NCBI GenBank assembly: GCA_024195585.1
Contig: SWBL01000011.1
Coordinates: forward strand, 1-64,000
Source: Aureobasidium sp. EXF-3400
Lineage: Eukaryota; Ascomycota; Dothideomycetes; Dothideales; Saccotheciaceae
Length of the DNA: 64,000 nucleotides
Direction: 5' to 3'
Positions 1-11,612 of this stretch are shown in pieces. The translations under genes and the position numbers were made by a program. Under the pieces are notes generated by a model, which saw only the letters and a list, made by a program, of their open reading frames with translations, was not told the DNA's origin and ran no database searches. Each line of letters starts with the position of its first letter. Position 1 is the stretch's first letter.

Positions 1-1340
1 TCTTCTCCCAGGTGAACTCGATGGGGTAGTTGCAGATGTCGTGGATGGAGAAGTCGCGGACACGGAAAACGGGGGAGAGAATGGCGCAAGCGAAAGCGGA
101 ACCACGGGCAATGGCCTCGTCGGCGTTGAGGGTGAAGGACAGAGTCTTGCCGAAGAAGTCCTGAATGGCGGCCTTGAGAGCGGGGACACGAGTGCAGCCA
201 CCAACAAGCTCAATGGAGTCAATGTCATCAACCTTCAGCTTGGCCTCAGCAAGGGCCTGCTCAAGAGGAGCAGTGCTGCGCTCAAGAAGAGGCTTCATGA
301 TCTCCTCAAGCTCCTCTCTCTTGAGGAAGCCGCGAACGTCGACGTCGTTCATCAGAGACTCAATGTTGATGGGGGCACCAGCGTTGGCGGAAAGAACCTT
401 CTTCAGCTTCTCGCAAGCGGCAACAACACGGAGCTTGGCCTTGGGGTTCTCGTTGATGTCAACCTTGAACTTCTCCTTGAATTCGGCGGCAAAGTGGTCA
501 ACAATGGCCTTGTCGAAGTTGCGACCACCGAAGTGACGGTCATAGGCGGTCGAGATGACCTTGAGCTCTCCCTTGCGGAACTCGACAATGGAGACGGTGT
601 AGTTGCTGTGACCAATGTCGACGAAGGCGACTCTCTTGGGCTTCTCCTCGGGACCGGGCAAATCGGTCTTGGTGATACCCCAGCCAAGGGCAGTAGCGGT
701 GGTCTCGTTGATCAGGCGCAGGACCTTGAGGCCGGAAATCTCAGCAGCATCGATGATGGCTCTTCTTTGGGCGTCGGTGTACCAGGCAGGGACGGCGATG
801 ACCATGTCGTTGACGGGAAGCTTAAGCTCGGCAGAGGCGGTCTGCTTGGCTCTTGTGAGGAACATGGCAGTCAACTGGGTGGCAGTGAACTGCTCCTTCT
901 TGCCCTGGTATGAGACCTCGGCACCGACCTGGCCGTTAATGTCGACCAACTTGCATGAGACGTGTTCCTGCTCAATGGCGACATCGGGGTCCTTCAACGA
1001 TCGGCCAGCGAGACGGGTGAGAGATCCGACGGTGTTCTTGAGGTTGGAAACTTCCTGTGTCTTTGCGGTCTCACCAAGGTAGCGAGACTTGGGGCCGAAG
1101 CCGACCAGTGCAGGAGTTGCGCGGTTAGAGACTTCGTTTGTGATAACATCGACACCACGGTTTCTAGCGACAGCCTGTTGCGCAACGTGTCAGTACATCT
1201 TCTTCTACAGCGCAGAAGGAGCATGCACGCAGACTTACAATGACGGCATTTTGTGTGCCGAAGTCGAGACCGACGACACTGGGCGCAAAAGGTCAGCTAA
1301 AGCTTCGACATGTGGCGGGCAAGCATGCAACTCACGACAT
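1..1340 (-). CDS. hsp88: Hsp110-family chaperone Hsp88/Sse1 (5' part only)
   Basis: Cytosolic Hsp110 protein that acts as nucleotide-exchange factor for Hsp70 and as a holdase. Exons read on the minus strand: 1340-1336 (5 nt), 1278-1239 and 1174 to the window edge, joined by GTGAGT and GTAAGT donors. The frame closes and gives about 406 residues of a family usually near 700, so the substrate-binding half lies outside. The start reads MSVVGLDFGTQNA, and later segments such as SNRATPALVGFGPKSRY, LINETTATALGWGITK, VDIGHSNYT and VGGCTRVPALK match Sse1/Hsp88 rather than Ssa-type Hsp70. Identification is secure. The 5-nt coding first exon is unusual, but the initial MS-VVG sequence it creates is the expected one. 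Confidence 0.95.
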
Positions 1341-1972
1341 GATGGATGTGTGGTCTGTAGTGATAAGAAAGAACTTTTGTAGGGGTCAAACAAGAGTCGT
1401 CTTCACGGCGACAGGGGGTATCTCAATCAAAGAAAAGGCGCTTGAATAGTCTGGAGAGACTGTAGAGTAGGAGTAGGTGGATAGAGGGGCTCTCTCAGTA
1501 GCGCTGTCGTCGTTGGGACCCAAAACACGATTTTTTCGAATCTTCTCGGCGTTTCGAGACGCACGGTTCCTCCGAGTGACGTTGGGTCATGCTTAAGTTG
1601 TTCTTTGTTGGCGGTATGACCCGGCCCAACCATGCCACTCGGCGACAGCACGGTCAACGTCACATTTGATGAGAACGACTTGTAACAAGGATAAAGCTGT
1701 ATGTTTGTTGTAGTGTTCATGGGGCTTCGATCGACTTGAGTCACTCATACATCGCGTAGTTTGCTGTCGTGTCGATCTCATGAATCTGGCTGGGATTCTA
1801 GGAATGACATGACTGATATACAGCGTGCTCTCGCAGGATTCTATGCACCCAATTTACCACACCACTAAACAGCACTCTTATGTACAGACCAAAGCTTCTG
1901 GCCATCCATGCAGACTCGAAAGCTGGTACGAGTCTCAGATGCCAATTGATACGGACCATCACATGCAACCTC
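1341..1972. other. Intergenic region between hsp88 and the GNAT gene
   Basis: This holds the hsp88 promoter and the 3' flank of the acetyltransferase gene. Apart from the HSE-like site I see no coding potential; open frames of 60-105 codons here look random. Confidence 0.5.
1533..1545 (-). promoter_or_regulatory. Heat-shock-element-like site upstream of hsp88
   Basis: On the coding strand the site reads GAAgaTTCgaAAA: two perfect HSE units and a third with one mismatch, about 195 bp upstream of the ATG. Hsp110 genes are classic Hsf1 targets, so the placement is plausible, but a 13-bp match is weak evidence alone. Confidence 0.35.
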
Positions 1973-2612
1973 TCATTTGCCATCGACCTGTACACTGGCC
2001 GCCTTGTCAGCAGAACCTGCTAGCTTGTCCAAAGCTTCTCCGTCTGCCCTCAGAGTAACCCAATCTTCCATCTGCTCGGCTCCCAGCATCTTGTAGAAGT
2101 CCAAAGACGGCTTGTTCCACTTCAGACAACACCACTCCAGTCTCTTGCCACCGATTCTTTTGACCTCCTTCGCCAATGCTCCGATGAGAAGCTTTCCGTA
2201 GCCCTTGTTGCGGTGTTCAGGAAGTATGAACAAATCTTCGAGGTAGACTCCAGGTGCTGCCCACCAAGTTGAATAATTGTTGAAGTACAATCCCATACCG
2301 GCCACTTCATCACTTGGCGTGCGGATCAAGAGAACTTTGGCATAGCCGGGTCCGGATGGGGGTTCACCACGAGAAGGTGCAAAGCATAGAGTTGATGCTA
2401 GAGATTCCTCGGTTGCATGACATGACGAGAGGGCCTTTTCGTAATCTGCAAGCGCACGAATGAGGCTCAGAATATGGGGCACATCTGTGATGAACTCAGT
2501 ATATAGACAACAATCCACAAGTATGTATTGTATGGTATATTTGCTCGGATCCAAATGCGTGTTCAAACTCACCTTCGCGTGTTGCATGACTGATGGTAGG
2601 TTGGTTGGACAT
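1973..2612 (-). CDS. GNAT-family N-acetyltransferase, SSAT-like
   Basis: Acetyl-CoA-dependent acetyltransferase of 183 residues. Exons are 2612-2573 and 2484-1973; the 88-nt intron has a GTGAGT donor and CACAG acceptor. I chose the ATG at 2612 because only that frame joins correctly (TRE-DVPHILSLIRALADYE); the ATG at 2587 is out of phase with the second exon. Acetyl-CoA-binding motif A is visible as EDLFILPEHRNKGYG, followed by a short helix and the LEWCCLKWNKPSLDFY segment typical of spermidine/diamine acetyltransferase-like GNATs. The substrate cannot be fixed from sequence; polyamines, other small amines or thialysine are the usual candidates. Confidence 0.88.
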
Positions 2613-3589
2613 GGTCATTGATCACGAGTCTGTGAATGTAGGGAGAGTCAAAGACTTTTGGAGTTTGTTTGGAGTTCAGGATCAAAGAATACAGAGGACA
2701 GTTCTCAGGTCAATGAGTATCAATGGTGTTGAGAAAGACAGACGCCCTGTCGACGACATGCCGCGAATGCAGACATAAATATTGACCATTGCCCCGGATT
2801 CTTGGCAGCGACGATCGTGGAGACGTCTGTGAGGCTCTCCTCCCACTGATGATATTGAATATCACGATTTGAACACGGATGGTTTTAACTAGATAGGCAA
2901 GACTGTAGCTCGTACGGAAACCAATCATCTATCTATATCTAATACAGAGTATGAAGATATCAACTGTGTTTAACCTCAACTGAATTGGCGTACTTTGATT
3001 GGTCTTAGACTAAGAAATACAACAGAAGTCCTGAGAGTGTATGTTCTGCAACTGTAGCTCAAACCCACAAGACACGACATGTGTCTTGATCTCGAGAGCC
3101 ACTGATCAAGGACCGTTCCTTGTGATGGCTTCAATCATAGGAGTGCGTGGGTTTTGGCTCTATGTAGATCATGCCTGTTGCACAACGTATTAGCGATGGC
3201 TTCCGGAACATAACTTAAACATGGTGAGATGAAAGTGGTTGATGAGCCAACAAGTCAGGTTGTCAGAGATGTGTTTATCTTCAAAATTGTTCAGACAATG
3301 TAGATAAGTATTCGTAAGATCTGTTCATCATGCAATGGCCTTTTTGTGAAGAGGCAGAGAATTTTCACCACTTACCATTTGATGTTTGAGCAGTGATATT
3401 ATTCCTGCAAATTGGCGTCTTCGGCCATGAGCAACCGTAGGCTCGTTGATCGAAGGTGTGCCAAATACCTCAAGGACGTGAAGTCCAAACTCCACTGTTG
3501 TGAACATCTGTCGAATCTGTGGCTAGCAATGAGCAAGAACACCGGACCAAAGACAGATATGCTTGCCAACGCCAGGAATGTCAAGCGAG
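2613..3589. other. Intergenic region
   Basis: Rather AT-rich spacer containing the acetyltransferase promoter. I found no conserved coding segment, RNA gene or repeat in it. Confidence 0.5.
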
Positions 3590-4525
3590 TCAAGTCTTGT
3601 CCAGAGCGGCTTCGTCGGTAGCCTTTGCAATCTTCGCTTGATTTAGGATATCACAACCCCATTGAATCGACCACTTCTGAGACTTGGCGTCCCATGACAT
3701 TACAGGGCATTGTGCAAAGACCGTGGCCCAACATCTCCTCATTGAGCGCGCAGTGAGCTTACGAGCATGGATGGAGTTGGTTGCATTGCTAAGAACAAGA
3801 TCAGGTGAATTAAGTCTGACGAGACCAAGGGCTAGTTCGAGCGGAGAAGCAAAGCTGCTTTTTGAAGCATGCATAGGACGACGGGGTGTAGGACCTTGAA
3901 AGTCGATTTTGCCAAGAGCGAGATCACGCAAGCGCTCCCACTCGGCTATGGGGAGAGGCACGACAGTTCGGTCCAAAACATGGGCATACCAGTCCCGGAC
4001 GATTTTGGCAGTGCGTTTCTTAGGCAGGGATCTTTCCCAGCTGTTCGTCTTGGGCATCTTCAAAGACCATGATCGCAGAAGGGGACGAACAATAGTAGGC
4101 GGAGCAGCGGTTCTCTGTGAATCCAGGAGAGCAATGTGCTGGGGAGAAAGCTTCGGCGGCATGTCAGGGTTGATATCGACATGTGAAGGCGGCTTGTACT
4201 GAAAGTCACGCAGTATCTCATGTCGCCTTTTGCCGATGCGGGCATAGGTCAGATGAAGAACTTTGAGCAATGGTTTCAGCTCTCCTTGATTGGCTCGGTG
4301 CAACTCGGACAGAGCCTTCCGGGCATGGTCGAGCTGCAAGCGTCTCCGTTGTGTCAAGACATGGTCAGGTTTGTGTGCAGGCGTGGAGTCTCGAAAGCGG
4401 GCAAGGGCGTGAGTGGCTATGTATAAGCGAGCTTGGTGGTCGGGAAGATAGGTTGATTCACGCAAGATTGCGCGGAGTAGATGTCGAGCCTCAGTGCATT
4501 GTTGGTTGGTGAAGAGCGGCGGCAT
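3590..4525 (-). CDS. LYR-motif protein with Cup1-like N-terminal domain
   Basis: Uninterrupted frame of 311 residues from the ATG at 4525; an in-frame ATG at 4615 would add 30 low-quality residues and run into the divergent promoter. The N-terminus (EARHLLRAILRESTYLPD, then ARLYIATHALARFR) fits the LYR/complex-1 family, small helical proteins of the mitochondrial matrix that serve Fe-S transfer or assembly of respiratory and ribosomal complexes. The rest is basic with several Trp residues (SWSLKMPKTNSWERSLPKKR, WYAHVL) as in fungal proteins annotated Cup1-like. Its job is not known to me. Sharing a promoter region with a mitochondrial ribosomal protein fits a mitochondrial role. Confidence 0.75.
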   Translation of the reverse strand: MPPLFTNQQCTEARHLLRAILRESTYLPDHQARLYIATHALARFRDSTPAHKPDHVLTQRRRLQLDHARKALSELHRANQGELKPLLKVLHLTYARIGKRRHEILRDFQYKPPSHVDINPDMPPKLSPQHIALLDSQRTAAPPTIVRPLLRSWSLKMPKTNSWERSLPKKRTAKIVRDWYAHVLDRTVVPLPIAEWERLRDLALGKIDFQGPTPRRPMHASKSSFASPLELALGLVRLNSPDLVLSNATNSIHARKLTARSMRRCWATVFAQCPVMSWDAKSQKWSIQWGCDILNQAKIAKATDEAALDKT

Positions 4526-4730
4526 TTGATGGGAGAAGGGTGGGCGGGCGCACCGCTGCCTGTCGCAGCAATTTGCCGAGGCCGAGTGCCAGAAGCATCG
4601 ACCCGGTGGACACAAATCTTCGCCGAAAGCTGTGCGTCGTGCATGGCGTCTTGGGCGAATTTCAAGTCGCTGCCAGCCGTCGCTCGAGACTGATCAATTG
4701 CCTTGTACCTGCTTTGCGCCCACCCTCGCC
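4526..4730. promoter_or_regulatory. Divergent promoter region of LYR protein and uS4m genes
   Basis: Only 205 bp separate the two divergent start codons, so the genes must share upstream sequence. I see no named motif in it. Confidence 0.5.
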
Positions 4731-6146
4731 ATGCGTAAGAGGTTTCACGGTCTGAAGAAACCCGTATGTCGCTCTTGCTCTGTCCCCTTGCTGCGCCGCT
4801 GACAGTGCGCAGAAAGTCCGAGCCGACTGGTCAAAATGGACCCTCTATAACATCTCGCGCCTACAAACTCCCTACGCCGCCTCAAAGACCTTCTTCCAGC
4901 AGAAATGGCTGGCAAAGTCTCTGACCCGTGCCTACCACGGCGAGCAAATCCGCGAAGGAAAATGGACCCGCATGTTTGACCGTCGCCTCCCCGCTGTTGT
5001 TCCCATGGACTACAAACTCCTCGCCCGTACAGATGGCTCCGAGCAGGCTGCTGGTCGTGGTTCTGGTCTCAACATCACAAAGAGAAAGGATGGCTCCGAT
5101 CAATCAGAAAGAGAGAGGGCTCCACAAAGGACTCCTTACATGCACATGACATATTTCCCAACTGAGCGCAGACTGGATACCGCTGTCTGGCGTGCTCTCT
5201 TCGCCAGCAGCGCCCGCCAGGCGAGGCAATTTGTAGTTCACGGTTTTGTCAAGGTCAACGGAAAGAAGGTACTGGTTCCGCTTGATCGAATATCTGCTTC
5301 GCAAGCTAACACATGTAGATGCAACACCCTGGCTACCTCCTCAACCCTGGTGACATGTTCTCAGTAGAACCCGAGCGCGTCCTCTTCGCTACTGGCGCAC
5401 GCAAGCACAACAAGAACTCCCCAGACACACTGCAAGGTCGCCAAGAGCCCGACGAGGTTGAACAAATTGTGGACGATGATGCTGAGGATATCCTTGAAGA
5501 ATCCGAGGATAAGGACACTGAACAAGTCTCTAAGGCATCTGCCAAATCTACAAAGACAACACCATCAGCCGAGGAGGACCCCAAGGCTGCTCTTAAGTCA
5601 TTGCTTGCTCGTGCACAAGACATTACTAAGGAAAGCAAAGAAGTCTTATCCGGCAAGCGCAAGCAGGATCTACGCGCCTTTGCCAAGTCTGTCAAGCAAA
5701 CCATGTCTCGTCTACGACCTTCGGGAATTGCTAAGCCTGGTACCGAGACGATTGACTCATTGGAAGAGACGCTAAAGGCTATCGCTGCCAAAATGCCTGC
5801 TGAAGATGCACCTGCAGAGGCTGCCCTGCCTGACCAGCAACAAAAACCGGTCAAGAGAGAAGATGCATTCCGTGCACGCAAGGACGCTGAACTACTACAC
5901 GCCGCACTTGCGCGTGCAAACGAGAACCCAATTGATGCGTCAAAGCCATACGCTACACCTTGGAGGCCGCGTGAGTTTATGAGTGCATTTGCATTCATCC
6001 CGCGCTACCTGGAGGTCAACCAGAAGATCTGCAGCGCCGTCTACCTCCGTCACCCAGTTGCTAGACCTGGATTGGCAGAAGTGCCCACACCGTTTGCCAA
6101 CGAGACAATGGCTCTTGCATTCAACTGGTACCTCCGCAGACGTTGA
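4731..6146 (+). CDS. nam9: Mitochondrial small-subunit ribosomal protein uS4m (Nam9)
   Basis: uS4 component of the mitochondrial ribosome, 438 residues. Exons are 4731-4763, 4813-5268 and 5319-6146. The 49- and 50-nt introns have GTATGT and GTACTG donors, and CTGAC or CTAAC branch sites just before the acceptors. The protein starts [19 protein letters not shown]. It carries the S4 RNA-binding segment ([19 protein letters not shown], then [12 protein letters not shown]) and ends with the conserved FNWYLRRR tail of fungal Nam9. A charged Lys/Ala/Glu-rich stretch at roughly residues 210-360 is the usual fungal insertion. The GC-poor acceptor GCGCAG at 4812 was chosen because it restores KKPKVRAD and the frame. 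Confidence 0.93.
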
Positions 6147-6665
6147 AGGAGTTGGATGCGGTATCTTTCAGCTTGTTGTACATGTTCAAAATCAATTGGG
6201 GCGGCGTTATATGCACATCTATGTACTATAGTGAACGGACCAAAATATGATGAGCCAATTAGGCTATATTTCTCAGATACGGTGGATACCTAAACGTGCT
6301 GTCTCAAAGAAGCTGAAGAGAGGCCCCTGAAAATCTGCAAGGAAGTGCTGCAGGAGATCGATCGATCAGTTCAGCATGAGTAGAATACACTTTGATAGTT
6401 CTATCGTCGTCCCTTTGTGCCAGAGGTGGAGCCAATAGACGTGGATATCCGAGTGGAGCACGGACTAGGGCACGGGCCAACAGAGCAACGCGAACATCGC
6501 GTCTTTCTGTATCTCGCGACTTGGCTCATGTCGTTCAGCCGACCATCTCAGACATGAGTGCTGTCGCTTTCGGTTGCTTTCTCTACACAATCCATTCTGC
6601 ATACCGTCTGCCCAGAAACGCCTCGCTCTCTGCATTGTGATCTCCTCTAGAGGCCACTAGCCAAC
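6147..6665. other. Intergenic region upstream of the Mbp1 homologue
   Basis: Contains the 3' flank of nam9 and the promoter of the APSES gene. The start-proximal part is pyrimidine-rich. No coding or RNA feature is seen. Confidence 0.45.
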
Positions 6666-9310
6666 ATGGCTCATCACACGAACCGAACTCCGCAAGACCA
6701 AGGCCATTACTCGATGCCCTACGGCTCTCAGACAGCTCAGTATGCGGTCGCTCAGTCACCAGGCATGGCCCAGACTTTCAAGGCTTTACAAGATGCTGGC
6801 TATGGTCAAGGAGCTTCAGCACCCACTCCCCAACAGAACATGCGTCCCACCTTTGAGAAGCCCACAATATACACCGTGAGCTACCTCATGTCCACCTGTC
6901 ACATGTAATTCACTGACGGTGAAGCTAGGCTGTTTACTCTGGAGTCCAGGTCTACGAAATGGAAGTGAACAACATTGCTTGTATGCGACGACGCTCCGAC
7001 GGCTGGCTCAATGCCACTCAGATCCTCAAGGTTGCCGGCGTCGACAAGGGAAAACGCACAAAGGTTTTGGAGAAGGAAATTCTACCTGGCGAACACGAGA
7101 AGGTCCAAGGTGGATACGGCAAATACCAAGGCACCTGGATCACCTACCGCAGAGGTCGCGAGTTCTGCCGTCAGTACGGTGTTGAGGATCTGCTTCTTCC
7201 CTTGCTGGAACATGACCTTGATGGTTCTGGTGCCGGTCAGACCACCGAGACGCCGACCAAGGAACAAGCTATGGCTGCCAACAGGAAAAGATTCTACGCT
7301 GCAGGTGCCCAAGATAGAAATGGTCCCGCTGCCTCAAACACTTTCTTCCAGAACATCTCTTCCATGTCGTCCGTCGCTCTTGCTGCCTTGAACAAGGCTG
7401 CTCGTCTCAACTCGCCGGCACGTCCGAATCACATGAGACGCTCTTCTCAACAACAACAACAGAACACCTCTCACAGTATCATGGCTGATGCCAGCTACCA
7501 AATCCCCGACTCTGGCTATAACACCCAGAGCGCTGCTTGGAGAACAGCACCAGGCGGTGGTCAGGAACCCCCCAGAAAGCGCATGAGACCCAACGACGAC
7601 ATTCCAGTAGATGCTTCAATCATGTCACTCGACCCGACCGAACCCGGAGAATCTTTCCTACAAAGTACCCAACAATATCTTGAAGAAAATGTCAATGGTT
7701 CCGACGAGCCTGTCACACTCCCTCCTTTGCCAGTTCCTATGGGCATTGATGAAGAAAACAAGCGCCTATTGCTCCTCGATCTCTTTGCCGAATCATCGAG
7801 ACAAGATTTCGCTTCACATCCAGCACTTCTCTCCCTATCACCACAGGATCTCGACATACCCCTAGATCCTTCAGCAAACACTGCTCTACATTGGGCTGCA
7901 ACGCTATCAAGAGTGCCGTTACTGCGACTGCTCATCCAAAAAGGTGCCAACATATTTAGAGGGAACGCTGCAGGACAGAGCGCCTTGATCTCGGCTGTTC
8001 TGGTTAACAACTGTTGCGAGCATTCCTCGTTCCCCGATGTTCTGGAGCTCCTGAGTCCCCTAATAGAAGTCAGAGATGCTCAAGCGCGTACCATTCTCCA
8101 TCACATCGCTGTGTCTTGTGGTATCAAAGGCAGAGCACCCAGCAGCAAGTACTACCTGGAGGCCCTGTTGGAGTTCTTGGTTCGCAGCGTATCGAAGCCT
8201 GCACCAGTCGAGAACGGCTCTGCAACTCCTGGACAGGCAGGCAAAGAGCGGATGAATCTGATGCGCTTTCTCACGCATATAGTAAATGCTCGAGATAAGG
8301 CAGGTAACACTGCTCTAAATCTTGCTGCCAGGATTGGCAACAGAGGTATTATCCAGCAGCTTCTGGAAGTCAAAGCCGATCCAACCATTCCCAACCAAAA
8401 AGGTATAACAGCCCGTGATTTCGGCGTAGGTGTTGAAGACGAGAGCGGACAAGCCAATGCAGGCTTTAACAACCCATCGAACATTGACCCGATTTTCTCC
8501 CAATCGCAAGCTCCAAACCGCCCACCATCTCAGAATGCAACCACAGAAGGTGCAAACGAGAAAGAAACAACACCTGTCTCCAACACGAATGTTATCGAAG
8601 AACAGAATCAGGATGTGATCTCTTCACTCACGAGTATGCTCACCGCAAATCTCGCTCAGCATAAACAACTGCTCGCCGAGAAAACTACTCAGATCGACAA
8701 ACTGAACGCTCAGATTCAAGAACTGTCAGCAGTAGCGAAGACAGAGAGCGACCAGCTAGCAACTCTTCAGCGCCGTGCCAAATCTCGCAGTGAAGCTCAG
8801 TCAAAAATCGCCAACCTCAAACGCATCCTCGAGGAACGTCACCGCAACGGCAGAAAGGTGACAAAGACCAACACCGCAGTAGGAGATGCAGACAACTCTG
8901 TCTCTCCTGTGCTTGCGATCGTCGATCAACTACCATCCAATGTTTCGGATCCAGCACAGGCAGTACAACAATTGGCACCTCCACTGCAACAACAAGTTCT
9001 CAACAACACACCCCCGGTTGCTGAGCTACGTACTCTCAAAAAAATCTACGAGACGAACAACGACCGTCTTCACCAGAAGTCTACACAGCTCAAATCACGC
9101 TCCTCACAGCTCGAACATCTGTACCGTAAAGTTGTATCTTTGTGTACCGGTGTTGCAGAGGACAAAGTTGAGGATCAGCTTGGTGCGCTTCTGGCGGCTG
9201 TCGAGTCAGAAAAGGGTGCGCTCGGACGGGAAGAAGCAGGCAGAGTTAGGGAGTTCTTGATTAAGGTCGAAGGCGTTGGTGGTGGCAGCGAGGTCGTTGC
9301 TGCCGTGTAA
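6666..9310 (+). CDS. mbp1: APSES/ankyrin transcription factor, Mbp1/Res2 type
   Basis: DNA-binding subunit of the MBF cell-cycle complex that drives G1/S genes through ACGCGT boxes, 863 residues. Exons are 6666-6875 and 6929-9310, with donor GTGAGC, acceptor GCTAG and the join IYT-AVYSGVQVYEM. Residues about 70-190 form the KilA-N/APSES domain: CMRRRSDGWLNATQILK, KVQGGYGKYQGTWITYRRG. A short poly-Gln (QQQQQ) follows near residue 235. Residues about 370-560 contain ankyrin repeats (NTALHWAATLSRVPLLRLLIQKGAN and GNTALNLAARIGNRGIIQQLL). The C-terminus is a coiled coil (TTQIDKLNAQIQELS) used for pairing with Swi6-type partners. The order APSES, ankyrin, coiled coil separates it from Swi6, which lacks a functional DNA-binding domain, and from StuA. 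Confidence 0.93.
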
Positions 9311-9799
9311 AAAGAAAAGTGCAACAGTTCATATGGGAAGGGACGGTAGGAGCATCAATGCATAGCGCGGACCATGGTGCAGGAGTCAAGGATTACATGA
9401 ACGATATCAGATAATTGCTCTCGAATTATGTTTACTCCTGATGAGTTGTATACATCGACGTCGTCATGCTGCGTAAGAAGTTTAAAAGCTGAACTCCAAA
9501 GGCAGGCGAGGGATCCGTCAATTAGTGCCTGGACGTCTGCATTAGGTCTGCACGCGACGCCTGAGAGATTAATCAATCTGAAACCTGAGCCTCTTGTTCA
9601 GTTGGATGCCTGCAGGCTAGCCTAAACTGGAAAGACCAAGAGATATTGCTGGACCTGGACAAAACGTTTGGTAGTTTGTGAACTTGCCTTTAATTCATGG
9701 GATTGCTGGTGTTACATTGAGGTACTTGAGCTATCTTAAGATAAAATCACGATGTCATGCTGTGAGGAAAAGATTTAATAGGGTATGCTTCAAGTAGTC
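9311..9799. other. Intergenic region
   Basis: 3' flank of the Mbp1 gene up to the transposon target site. No coding signal seen. Confidence 0.5.
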
Positions 9800-9801
9800 T
9801 A

Positions 9802-9847
9802 TAGGCACAACGGGTGAAGTGGGACATGCGGGGTAGTGGGGCAGCAT
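9802..9847 (+). repeat. Left terminal inverted repeat of the Fot/pogo element
   Basis: Begins TAGGCACAACGGGTGAAGTG and pairs with 11567-11612 read on the other strand (CAGGCACAACGGGTGTAGTG). About 7 mismatches occur over 46 bp; the first base (T against C) is itself a CA-to-TA change. A further short block (TTCAGCTG) just inside both repeats also matches. Confidence 0.92.
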
Positions 9848-9912
9848 CTTAAGCTCAATTCAGCTGTATACAGTCGCTTCAATCGTCAGTTTCTTAACAC
9901 CACGTCGTCGCC

Positions 9913-11469
9913 ATGCCTCGTTATTCCGAAGATGACATGGCTATGGCCATACGCGCAGTTTCCGACAGTTAGATGTCGCTTCGCGACGCCGAATTAATAT
10001 ACCACGTCCCGAAATCGTCGATTAACAACTAGATAAATGGCCGTCGTTCACGAAGAGATGCGCACGCGCACGAGATGATTTTGATACAATAACAAGAGGA
10101 GAAGTTAGCTAACTAGATAATTGATCTAGATCGAAGACATTAAGGCCCTTCGGAGTATCGTTGTCGTATAATAGCTCTTTTTATCCTTAGTGATACGAAT
10201 CCGGACGCTAAACTTAGTCGCGAATGGCTCTACTAATTTTTTGACAGGAATCTAAGGACTAAGTTACTTATAGGTAATCCCCATAAGGCTTCTTAAGTCC
10301 GTAAGGCTATAGAAGATAACCTCCGGGCCTAGTTTTAGATGTTCTAGGCTGAAAAAGAGAGATATAAGGTCTAGAACAAAGATATCTATAATATGGATAA
10401 ATATGGCCTTTATATAGGTAAGATCAATTTCCGAAAAGTTGTAGGAGCAGCCTTTAATGCCTTTAGAAGGCCTTACAAAAAGACAAAGATTAGAAACTTA
10501 TAAGATCGTAAGTAGGTATTAATTATTAAGTGTATCTCTAGTGATCTAACATCTACTTAACCACTAATTATTTTTAAGAGTATTAATATTAATATTAACT
10601 AGGCACCTAATAATCCACCACTATACAAGTACATAGCTAATCCTAGTGCTTAGATTAATAAAGATATTATAGTATAGTAGTTAAATGAGATTTTCAATCC
10701 TTAAATAAAGCCTTATAGTAGGAACTACCGGATTCTACTTTTTAACAACTATTTAACCTATCTTACTAAAAAATTCGAGGGTATCTACTATTAGAAAAGG
10801 ATTATAACTATTCCTCTACCTTCTTATACATTAGATATCTTATAATCTCTAGATCTAATTATGTTCTTCCCTATTAAAGGAAAATATAAGGATAGACTAT
10901 ACAAGCTCTATGAATTAAGTAATAGCAACAATACTAAGAAGAAGGACTTCTGCTACCTATACCATAAGGCTTGCTAGGAGACATTTAGGCCAGATAATAT
11001 TAAGTTAGCCTTTAAAAAAGCTAGTCTTATTCTATAGGATCTAGAGTTAGTAATTGCACGCCTAGATGTCATCAAAATCATCTACTAACAACTACAGGAT
11101 CAATTAAATAACTAGCCACCTTAGCTAGTCACTATAAAGAGCCTTAAGACTGATTTATATTATGTTATAACAAGTTAAGACATTAATATGGATAAGAAAC
11201 TTAAGATGACGCAGTAAGTAGCTACTAAAGCTATCGAAGCCTTGTCGTCAAAAACTGTTAAATTGGCACAACAACACATTAAATACCAGACCCTTAAGCA
11301 CAAACACAAGCAGCTACAACAGAAGAAGGGTACTAGAAAAGTACCGCCAAAAAAAGGCCGTCATTTGGTCGAGGCGGACGATATCGCGCGAAAACAGCAG
11401 GAGTGGAACAAAGAGAACACTACGCGACCACCACCTCGAAAAACACTACGTTCAGCCATGAGAACTTGA
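9913..11469 (+). pseudogene. Fot/pogo transposase pseudogene
   Basis: One frame of 519 codons runs from ATG (9913) to TGA (11467) without any net frameshift but with 28 internal stops, all TAG or TAA. It starts MPRYSEDDMAMAIRAV, the usual start of the Psq helix-turn-helix in these transposases, followed by LRDAELIYHVPKSSINN and INGRRSRR. YNMDKYG at 10387 corresponds to the first catalytic Asp block (NMDETG in intact members). The second Asp block is degraded to LFNNY at 10738, and SLDL at 10846 corresponds to the third. The last 76 codons from 11242 are free of stops and Lys/Gln-rich, as in the normal C-terminus. Protein sequence is inferred from the damaged frame and was not repaired. Confidence 0.9.
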
Positions 11470-11566
11470 TTGTATACCAATTATCTATCTACAGTTCGAA
11501 TTTGAAGCGAATTGAGTCGCTCGTCGTCGAATGCGACCGTACGGAAGTTGTGGTATACCAGCTGAA

Positions 11567-11612
11567 ATGGTGTCCCACTTCCCCACCTGTCCCACTACAC
11601 CCGTTGTGCCTG
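11567..11612 (-). repeat. Right terminal inverted repeat of the Fot/pogo element
   Basis: Inverted partner of 9802-9847. Reading inward on the minus strand, the first 14 matching bases are AGGCACAACGGGTG. The adjacent TA at 11613-11614 is the second copy of the target duplication. Confidence 0.92.

Larger units (their letters stand above)
9802..11612 (+). mobile_element. RIP-degraded Fot/pogo-type DNA transposon, complete ends
   Basis: 1811-bp element with 46-bp terminal inverted repeats, flanked by TA at 9800-9801 and 11613-11614, the target duplication of Tc1/mariner/pogo elements. Size, repeat length and coding layout match Fot1-like elements of filamentous fungi. The interior is AT-rich, especially in TpA, and the single transposase frame is full of TAA/TAG stops, as expected from CpA-directed RIP. 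The ends are less damaged than the centre. It is not autonomous now. Whether active relatives exist elsewhere in the genome cannot be seen from this window. Confidence 0.93.

Noticed and set aside
41..913. Plus-strand open frame of 290 codons
   Set aside because: It is exactly antisense to the hsp88 coding exon, whose sequence is unmistakable; strongly biased codons keep the opposite strand open.
5333..5998. Minus-strand open frame of 221 codons
   Set aside because: Antisense to the third exon of the uS4m gene and composed of Ser/Ala-rich shadow sequence.
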